A stretch of DNA of 8,244 nucleotides from JACCVG01 sp034664165. Lineage in GTDB: Bacteria > Actinomycetota > Thermoleophilia > Solirubrobacterales > Thermoleophilaceae. The stretch spans positions 1 to 8,244 of the forward strand of contig JAXDIE010000157.1 in NCBI GenBank assembly GCA_034664165.1, given 5' to 3'. The notes below the pieces were generated by a model. It saw nothing but the letters and a program-made list of their open reading frames with translations. It was not told the origin of the DNA and did not search any database. Shown here in pieces: positions 1 to 4,415 of this stretch. Both the position numbers and the translations under genes were made by a program. The stretch's first letter is position 1. Each line of letters opens with the position of its first letter.

Positions 1-65
1 CCGTCCCGGACCACGAACACATCGGTGAACGTCCCGCCGGTGTCGATGTCGATTGTGGTTCCCAT
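1..65 (-). CDS. Hydantoinase/oxoprolinase-family protein, N-terminal 21 codons only
   Basis: This is the start of a gene that leaves the window at its left edge. The visible peptide begins MGTTIDIDTGGTFTDVFVV. The D-T-G-G-T-F-T-D core is the phosphate-binding loop that opens the hydantoinase A / oxoprolinase N-terminal domain, an ASKHA-type ATPase fold. That family includes ATP-dependent hydantoinases, 5-oxoprolinases and the beta subunits of acetone and acetophenone carboxylases, and the fragment is too short to choose among them. The ATG at 63-65 is preceded on the minus strand by AGGGAG about 4 bases upstream, a good ribosome-binding site, so the start is well supported. It lies 149 bp downstream of the UroD-like gene on the same strand, so the two may be co-transcribed. 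A small dyad (76-92) sits just 5' of the ribosome-binding site. Confidence 0.8.
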   Translation of the reverse strand, partial: MGTTIDIDTGGTFTDVFVVRD

Positions 66-214
66 GGGGCTCCCTGGGTCGAAGGTGGACCCGCCGCGCG
101 CAGTCGCCGCAGGTTGACTCGACCCTAGGCGCGGGGGAGCGCCGGGTCTTGTCGGAGGTGGCCAATCGCTTTCGAGGGGGCTTGGCGCAAATGGACAACG
201 CGCCGAGCCGCAGT
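66..214 (-). other. Spacer between the UroD-like and hydantoinase genes
   Basis: This 149-bp non-coding gap is longer than most junctions here, so an internal promoter is possible. It contains a weak hairpin (GGGTC 76-80 / GACCC 88-92, 7-nt loop) next to the hydantoinase ribosome-binding site. It also contains an imperfect 13-bp palindrome, GGTTGACTCGACC (112-124), and a TGGCCAA heptamer (159-165) that matches one half of the large palindrome at 974-999. A TAGGGT (minus strand, 127-122) resembles a -10, but no fitting -35 lies 16-18 bases upstream. No convincing terminator follows the UroD-like stop. Confidence 0.3.
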
Positions 215-943
215 TCAGCGTTCGCCCAGCTGCCTCAGCGCGGCCATGTCGCAGTCGGCCGGAACCGGGCCGTCGCTCAGGAGGACGCCACCGTCGCCGG
301 CCACGCCGACCGCCCGGGCAAGCTCGGCGCTCAGCGCATCGCGCGACATGAACGCGTCGGGCCCGAGCAGCGCCGCGCCCGCGCCCACCTGGGCGCCGTA
401 GCCGACATCCAGCAGCGCCGGATGAACCAGGACACAGGCGACCCCCGCCAGCGCCAGGCGCCGCACGATCGGCTGATGCGCCGGCTCCAAATCGCCGGCG
501 ACCTCCGGCTCCCAGACGATCACGCGATCCGCACCGGCATCGGCGTGCGCGGCGGCCAGGGCCGCCAGGATGTCACCGCAGTCCTCGATCAGCCCAGGGT
601 CGTCCTCGCCCATTCGCCTGGCCATCGTCGCCGGCCCTGTGACCGATGCTGCGATCACGCCACCGGGGAAGACTCCCCTGAGCGTCGTGGTGAGCACCAC
701 CGCGGCCGCCCCCAGCGGCGTCGCCGCCAGGTCCACGTCGATCACGTCACCTGAGTCGACGCCCTCGGCTGCCACTGCGTCGGACTCCAAGCCGAGATCG
801 TGGTGCGTGACTATCCAGTCCGGGCGCGCCAGCTGCACGGCGTCGCGGAGCACATAGGCGAACGCCGCCGGGTCGGTGCGCGGGTCGGGGCCGCCGGGCG
901 ACATGCGCAGCGCGACCTGCTGGAGCACCGGGGCGAGGATCAT
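215..943 (-). CDS. Short UroD-fold (uroporphyrinogen decarboxylase / methyltransferase-like) protein
   Basis: The product is 242 residues from the ATG at 941-943. Several stretches resemble the UroD/MtaA/CmuA TIM-barrel superfamily: GPATMA (103-108), where the family has GPFTLA; AGADRVIVWEP (136-146), resembling the barrel strand AGAD..-x-DP; and GGVLLSDGPVPAD (218-230), resembling the C-terminal 'sxGCxIP' strand. In that superfamily, members decarboxylate uroporphyrinogen or move methyl groups to or from corrinoid or thiol carriers. Family members usually have about 340 residues, so this one lacks roughly 100, mostly from the N-terminal side. No signal peptide is visible, so it is probably cytoplasmic. 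A longer reading from an ATG at 994 would start inside the 26-bp palindrome and is unlikely. Upstream of the chosen start, AGTAGG at a 9-base spacing may serve as ribosome-binding site, or the mRNA may be leaderless. It is divergent from the P450 and is followed by the hydantoinase-family gene. True heme biosynthesis seems unlikely given the length and neighbours. The superfamily assignment is by eye and moderate. Confidence 0.55.
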   Translation of the reverse strand: MILAPVLQQVALRMSPGGPDPRTDPAAFAYVLRDAVQLARPDWIVTHHDLGLESDAVAAEGVDSGDVIDVDLAATPLGAAAVVLTTTLRGVFPGGVIAASVTGPATMARRMGEDDPGLIEDCGDILAALAAAHADAGADRVIVWEPEVAGDLEPAHQPIVRRLALAGVACVLVHPALLDVGYGAQVGAGAALLGPDAFMSRDALSAELARAVGVAGDGGVLLSDGPVPADCDMAALRQLGER

Positions 944-948
944 CGGGC

Positions 949-1010
949 GCAACCTACTGGGTGCCGTTTTCGCAAAAGTTGGCCAGCTGGCCAACTTTTC
1001 AGTAGGTTGC
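949..1010. repeat. 11-bp inverted repeats GCAACCTACTG / CAGTAGGTTGC flanking the palindrome
   Basis: GCAACCTACTG (949-959) and its exact reverse complement CAGTAGGTTGC (1000-1010) point towards the two diverging genes. The right copy abuts the 26-bp palindrome; the left copy is 14 bases from it, so the two symmetries are not concentric. Each copy contains TAGGTT, which matches the loose actinobacterial -10 pattern TAnnnT. The repeats may be duplicated -10 regions or second binding sites for a regulator. Confidence 0.7.
974..999. repeat. Perfect 26-bp palindrome, probable operator
   Basis: The half-site AAAAGTTGGCCAG is followed directly by its exact reverse complement, centred between bases 986 and 987, with no mismatch or spacer. 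Such a site is expected by chance about once in 67 million positions with even base use. It lies in the middle of a divergent promoter and does not sit at the end of a gene, which favours a protein-binding operator over a terminator. The regulator is not identifiable from the site, and no classical regulator gene of the TetR, GntR or LysR type is in the window. Confidence 0.8.
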
Positions 1011-1036
1011 GGTCACCACCCCCGGATGGAGATGAC

Positions 1037-2269
1037 ATGAACCACCCCGCCACGGAGTCCCTCGAGCAGCTGCTGATGTCCGACCGCGAGAACTGGCAGG
1101 ACGGGCCTCCGTACGAGCTCTTCAAGCAGCTTCGGGGTGGGTGCCCGGTCCATTTCTCCAGCGAGATCAGCGACTACCCGCTGGAAGCCGGCTTCTGGTC
1201 GCTCACCAAGGCCGAGGACGTCCTCGCCGTGAGCCGCGACTACGAGACCTTCTCCTCCGCCACAGGGATCACCACGCTGACCAACGCGATCATGCCGCTC
1301 GAGATGACCCAGGCCATGTTCATCGGCATGGACCCGCCCAAGCACGACCGCCTGAAGTCCCTGTTCCAGCGCGGTTTCACCCCCAAGCGGATCAGCGAGC
1401 ACGAGCCGGCCATCCGCCAGATCACGAAGGACGTGCTGGACCAGCTCGAGGGCCGGGAGACCTGCGACCTGGTCGACGACGTTGCACAGCCGGTGGTGTC
1501 CAGGGTGATCGGCAGCTTCATGGGCCTGGCGCCCGAGGACGACGCCGCATGGGCCGACCTGATGAACAAGATCATGGCCGCCGGCGACCCGGACGTCTCC
1601 CCCGACGGCGTGAAGGTGGCCGAGCGCGACATCCCCGAGATGTTCCGGCGTTGCGAGGCGTTGATCGCCGAGCGCCGTGAGAACCCCACCGAGGATCTCA
1701 CCAGCGTGCTGGTCCACGCCGAGGTCGAGGGCGAGACCCTCGAGAACCACGAGATCGTCATGGGGTTCTTCCTGCTGATGGCCGCGGGCAACGACAGCAC
1801 CAAGGCCACCTACTGCAGCGGCATGCGCGCGCTGATGGAGGACCCTGAGCAGCGCCAGCTCCTGCTGGATGACTCGTCGCTGGTCGGCCAGGCCGTCGAG
1901 GAGTCGCTCCGGATGTACCCCGCCTTCGCCCATTTCGCCCGGACCGCCACGCGCGATTGCGAGGTGGGAGGACAGGAGATCAAGAAGGGCGACAAGGTGG
2001 CCATGTGGTACGTGTCATCGAACCGTGACGAAGCCGTCTACGAGGATCCCGACCGCTTCGACCTGCGCCGCGACGCCGAGCATCAGGCCTTCGGCGCCGG
2101 CGGCAGGCATTTCTGCCTGGGGACCGCGCTGGCCAGGGCCGAGATCAGGATCCTGATCGAGGAGACCCTGGCGCGCTATCCGCAGATCGAGATCGACGGC
2201 ACACCGGAATACGTGGTGTCGCCGTTCGTGAACCAGCTGAAGCGGCTGCCGGTCCGGCTCAACGGCTAG
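1037..2269 (+). CDS. Cytochrome P450 monooxygenase (CYP124/125/142-like)
   Basis: This is a complete soluble bacterial P450 of 410 residues, the usual length. It is a heme-thiolate enzyme that inserts one oxygen atom from O2 using electrons from a ferredoxin and reductase, neither of which is in the window. The I-helix oxygen-activation motif is AGNDST (250-255), the K-helix ExxR is E289-R292, and the heme loop FGAGGRHFCLG (352-362) carries the cysteine ligand C360. The stretches GFWSLTKAEDVLAVSRD and MDPPKHDRLKSLFQRGFTP resemble the CYP124/125/142 group, which hydroxylates sterol side chains, branched lipids and terpenoids; the substrate here is unknown. The residue after the I-helix acid, normally Thr, is Ser254. 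The ATG at 1037 is chosen because GGAG lies 5 bases upstream and the protein then starts at the normal P450 N-terminus. It is divergent from the UroD-like gene across a shared operator. Its TAG stop overlaps the stop of the convergent small gene within one CTAG. Confidence 0.95.
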   Translation: MNHPATESLEQLLMSDRENWQDGPPYELFKQLRGGCPVHFSSEISDYPLEAGFWSLTKAEDVLAVSRDYETFSSATGITTLTNAIMPLEMTQAMFIGMDPPKHDRLKSLFQRGFTPKRISEHEPAIRQITKDVLDQLEGRETCDLVDDVAQPVVSRVIGSFMGLAPEDDAAWADLMNKIMAAGDPDVSPDGVKVAERDIPEMFRRCEALIAERRENPTEDLTSVLVHAEVEGETLENHEIVMGFFLLMAAGNDSTKATYCSGMRALMEDPEQRQLLLDDSSLVGQAVEESLRMYPAFAHFARTATRDCEVGGQEIKKGDKVAMWYVSSNRDEAVYEDPDRFDLRRDAEHQAFGAGGRHFCLGTALARAEIRILIEETLARYPQIEIDGTPEYVVSPFVNQLKRLPVRLNG

Positions 2270-2499
2270 GAGTTCGCGGCGACCTTCCGCTTGCCCTTTT
2301 CGCTGATGGCGAAGGTGGCGTCTCCGCCTTCGGCGGCTGCGCTCTGCTCGATCAGGCCGTGCTGCGAAGCCTTCTCGAAGGCCTTCTCGAGGTTCGAGTT
2401 ACCAGCATCGACACCTAGCGCCTCGGCGACGTTGGCAGTGGTGGCAGAGGGCAGATCGCCCACGGCCTTGGCTACTTCGTAACGGTTCGGCTTACCCAT
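2266..2499 (-). CDS. Small winged-helix-like protein, 77 residues, family not recognised
   Basis: I do not recognise the family. The predicted fold is a compact winged helix: helix NRYEVAKAVGDL (5-16), helix TANVAEALGV (21-30), a longer helix with an EKAFEKA repeat (about 36-48, possible recognition helix), then a basic hairpin ATFAISEKGKRKVA (61-74) resembling the wing of MarR/PadR-type proteins. A DNA-binding role is therefore plausible but inferred. The start ATG at 2497-2499 is favoured because the fold begins there and the upstream in-frame extension is low-complexity and Pro/Ser-rich. The adjacent GAG is a weak ribosome-binding site; a strong AGGAGG lies 19 bases upstream, too far for normal use and inside a hairpin. 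The gene converges on the P450 and shares CTAG with its stop. It lies 100 bp downstream of, and on the same strand as, the hydrolase operon, so it may be read through or have its own promoter. The repeat GCCTTCTCGA (plus strand, 2369-2378 and 2381-2390) encodes the EKAFEKA segment. Confidence 0.7.
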   Translation of the reverse strand: MGKPNRYEVAKAVGDLPSATTANVAEALGVDAGNSNLEKAFEKASQHGLIEQSAAAEGGDATFAISEKGKRKVAANS

Positions 2500-2516
2500 G
2501 TTTTTCTCGCTTTCAG

Positions 2517-2553
2517 GGCCTCCTGAGGACTTGCCGCACGGAAGGAGGAGGCC
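2517..2553 (-). promoter_or_regulatory. Leader hairpin burying an AGGAGG upstream of the small winged-helix gene
   Basis: On the minus strand, GGCCTCCT (2553-2546) pairs exactly with AGGAGGCC (2524-2517) across a 21-nt loop. The loop itself can pair further (CTTCC with GG-AAG around a GTGC tip). The 3' arm contains a consensus anti-16S sequence, AGGAGG, whose distance to the ATG is 19 bases. No in-frame start lies at the proper spacing. The structure could be a translational control element, an attenuator, or a terminator without a U-tract for the upstream operon. Confidence 0.35.
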
Positions 2554-2569
2554 GGAAACTCGCGAGCGA

Positions 2570-2590
2570 CTGCTAGAGGGACCGTAGCAG
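2570..2590 (-). terminator. Weak dyad after the hydrolase operon
   Basis: CTGCTA (2570-2575) and TAGCAG (2585-2590) form a 6-bp inverted repeat with a 9-nt loop, starting 10 bases after the stop codon of the phosphodiesterase gene on the minus strand. It is directly followed by another small palindrome, CTCGCGAG (2559-2566). There is no U-tract, so intrinsic termination is uncertain. Confidence 0.25.
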
Positions 2591-2599
2591 GGTGCCCCT

Positions 2600-3592
2600 T
2601 CACCGACGTGCGAATGAGGCTCCATCCAGCTTCCAGCCTGGATCGACGCCGATTCCGAGCCGGGTGGCCACAGTCGGGGCGATGTCGACCACATGGACCG
2701 AGTCGGCCGGCTGTTTCCGGGAAATCCCGGCGCCCGCGGCGACTATGAACGAGGTGCGTTCGAGCGTGCTTCCGAAGCCGTGGCTGAAGGCCGAGGGGTA
2801 GTCCAGGTTCTGCTCGCCGTGGTCGGTCGTGACGATGACCGTCCAGCTCTCGCGGCGCGGACGTGAGCGGACCGCGCGCATCAGCTTGCCGATGCGCCGA
2901 TCGGTCGCCGCGATCTCGTCGCTGTAGGCCGGGGTGGCCGAGCCGGACAGGTGGGCGGCCTCGTCGACGACACCCAGATAGACAAAGCCCGCGTCCGGGT
3001 CGCCCTTGCGCAGGTAGCGCGCAGCGGCGTCGGTGACCTCCTGGTCGCCACCGTCATAGCCCGGAATCGTGCCCGGGGCGAAGACCGCATGCTTTGCGTC
3101 TATCTGGTCGCCGAAGATCGGCCCGCCGTGCTCATGAAGGCTGATGTTGGGCCAGTCACTCGCCACGAAGGTGCTGAGCTTGGGCCGCTCTTGTTCCAGT
3201 CGGCTCAGGAAATCCGGGTAGCCGTTCTTCGTCGCCTGTCCCGGGTCCTCGTTGATGTAGTAGCCGAAGACCCCGTGCTTGGCCGGCCAGACGCCGGTGG
3301 CGATGCTGCACCAACCGACCTCGCTGATCGTGAGGGCCTCGGGCGGCTGGTACTTGAGCAGCGCGGGCATGCCGAAGCCCCGCTGGGCGAGCCGGGCCAG
3401 GTTGGGCGCACGACCGGCCTCCATCGCGCTCTCCACAAGATCCCAGCGGGTGCCGTCTGTGCCGATCACGAGGACCTTGTCCCTGCTCGTGCCCCGCGGC
3501 CCCTTGATCGGCGCGGCCTGTGCGATCGCGCTCCCGCAGACCAGCAGCAGCACGAGTGGCGCGGCGAGAACGCATTGGACCCGGGCCCCCAC
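2600..3592 (-). CDS. Secreted type I phosphodiesterase / alkaline-phosphatase-fold hydrolase
   Basis: The 330-residue protein starts at GTG (3590-3592). A hydrophobic N-terminus ending AIAQAAP (about 22-28) is a probable Sec signal peptide; the cysteine at 19 lacks a proper lipobox. The mature part fits the phosphodiesterase/nucleotide pyrophosphatase branch of the alkaline phosphatase superfamily. Visible motifs are IGTDGTRWD with metal ligand D46, TISEVGWCSIATG (88-100) with S90 aligned to the catalytic nucleophile, VWPAKHGVFGY (101-111), D210/H214, TTDHGEQ with D257/H258, and H271. Enzymes of this type hydrolyse phosphomonoesters, phosphodiesters or nucleotide pyrophosphates outside the membrane with two metal ions, usually zinc; the substrate here is unknown. 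It is the last gene of the operon, 10 bp after the UlaG-like gene. The only ribosome-binding candidate is AGGG very close to the GTG, so translation may depend on coupling to the upstream gene. Confidence 0.85.
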   Translation of the reverse strand: MGARVQCVLAAPLVLLLVCGSAIAQAAPIKGPRGTSRDKVLVIGTDGTRWDLVESAMEAGRAPNLARLAQRGFGMPALLKYQPPEALTISEVGWCSIATGVWPAKHGVFGYYINEDPGQATKNGYPDFLSRLEQERPKLSTFVASDWPNISLHEHGGPIFGDQIDAKHAVFAPGTIPGYDGGDQEVTDAAARYLRKGDPDAGFVYLGVVDEAAHLSGSATPAYSDEIAATDRRIGKLMRAVRSRPRRESWTVIVTTDHGEQNLDYPSAFSHGFGSTLERTSFIVAAGAGISRKQPADSVHVVDIAPTVATRLGIGVDPGWKLDGASFARR

Positions 3593-3602
3593 GGCCCTGA
3601 TG

Positions 3603-4400
3603 CTAGACCTCGAGTTCCGCAGCTACGCCGGCATCCAGGAAGCGGACCCTGTCTGCAACCGGCGAGGCGGCGAAGATCTGGCGGGCGGCTGGGCCCTGCT
3701 GGCGGAAGTGCTTCCAGCCCTCGTAGTGGATCGGGAGGATCGTCGCCGGGTCCAGAGCGGCGCACAGCTCGACGGCCTCCTCGGCGTTCATGGTGTATCG
3801 CAGCGGCCCGGAGAGCCACGGGAACGTGACCCCTCCCAGGTGCACCACGGCGGTGCCCACGTCGAGCTTCTTCGCGACCTCGCGCACGCCGTCGTAGAGG
3901 ACGGTGTCGCCCGAGATCCAGAACACGCCCTTCTCCTGGCCGTCCCACTTGAGGGAGAAGCCGATGACCTCGCCGACGATCGGCTTGCTGCCGGGAGGCC
4001 CGTGGCGACAGGGAGTCGCGGTGATCTCGATCGATGGCTTGCCGGGAGCCTCGAGGGTGGTCGAGCTCCACGGGGCGAGCCCGCGGGCGCCGTTGCCGAG
4101 CCGCTTGGCGCCCGGGACCGTTGTGATGACCGTGCCCATCCGCGGCAACAGCTCGCGGCCCGTGGGGTCGAGGTTGTCGCCGTGGTGATCGTGGCTGATC
4201 AGCACCGCGTCGATGGTGCCGAGATCGTCGAAGGCGACCGCAGGGCCCTGGAGCTTCTTGGAAGCCGTGCCCCAGCCGAAGAAGTAGCGCTTGCCGGGCG
4301 GGTCAAAGGTCGGGTCGGTGAGGATGCGCCAGCCGCCGATCTCGATGAGCGCGGTGGGTCCGCCTATGTAGGTCATCCGCGCCTGGCTCACGCGGCGCAT
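3603..4400 (-). CDS. UlaG-like metallo-beta-lactamase-fold hydrolase
   Basis: The 265-residue protein has the MBL fold of the UlaG-like / L-ascorbate-6-phosphate lactonase group. Visible elements are MTYIGGPTALIEIGGWRILTD at the N-terminus (strand pair, D29), the metal motif SHDHHGDNLD (69-78), CRHGPPG with H133, ISGDT with D165, and PIHYEGW with H225. The family uses one or two metal ions to hydrolyse lactones, phosphodiesters or other esters. The metal motif reads H70-x-H72-H73-x-D75-N76 instead of the usual HxHxDH, a variant of this subgroup as far as I recall. No signal peptide is seen, so it likely acts in the cytoplasm, unlike its secreted neighbours. The ATG at 4400 is used; an in-frame ATG at 4376 (residue 9) directly before TYIGG is a reasonable alternative. 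It follows the secreted propeller gene by 15 bp and precedes the phosphodiesterase by 10 bp. Confidence 0.85.
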   Translation of the reverse strand: MRRVSQARMTYIGGPTALIEIGGWRILTDPTFDPPGKRYFFGWGTASKKLQGPAVAFDDLGTIDAVLISHDHHGDNLDPTGRELLPRMGTVITTVPGAKRLGNGARGLAPWSSTTLEAPGKPSIEITATPCRHGPPGSKPIVGEVIGFSLKWDGQEKGVFWISGDTVLYDGVREVAKKLDVGTAVVHLGGVTFPWLSGPLRYTMNAEEAVELCAALDPATILPIHYEGWKHFRQQGPAARQIFAASPVADRVRFLDAGVAAELEV

Positions 4401-4415
4401 CCTATGCCCATGCGC

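Larger units (their letters stand above)
944..1036. promoter_or_regulatory. Divergent promoter/operator between UroD-like gene and P450
   Basis: This 93-bp gap separates two diverging start codons. For the P450, TTGGCC (979-984) and TAGGTT (1003-1008) are separated by 18 bp and make a plausible -35/-10 pair. GGAG (1028-1031) is the ribosome-binding site 5 bases before the ATG. For the UroD-like gene, the same TAGGTT lies in mirror orientation (956-951), which would place the transcript start at or within a base or two of its ATG and give a leaderless mRNA; no good -35 is seen on that side. The 26-bp palindrome overlaps the P450 -35 candidate and lies upstream of the other -10, so a dimeric regulator bound there could control both genes. 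The promoter elements are inferred from spacing and resemblance only. Confidence 0.6.

Noticed and set aside
53..754. Plus-strand frame of 233 codons over the UroD-like gene
   Set aside because: It is opposite a frame with recognisable motifs, is Arg-rich, and starts inside the hydantoinase gene's first codons.
944..994. N-terminal extension of the UroD-like protein from an ATG at 994
   Set aside because: It would start within the 26-bp palindrome and code through the inverted-repeat region, with no ribosome-binding site. The ATG at 943 is better placed.
974..999. The palindrome as an intrinsic terminator
   Set aside because: It lies between two diverging start codons, with no gene ending into it from either side.
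1013..1933. Long minus-strand frame (306 codons) opposite the P450
   Set aside because: It is the antisense shadow of a fully supported P450 reading frame; it has no recognisable domain and a His/Gly/Leu-rich composition typical of shadow frames in high-GC DNA.
2369..2390. Short tandem repeat GCCTTCTCGA as a mobile or regulatory repeat
   Set aside because: It lies within the small gene and simply encodes the repeated EKA residues of a helix.
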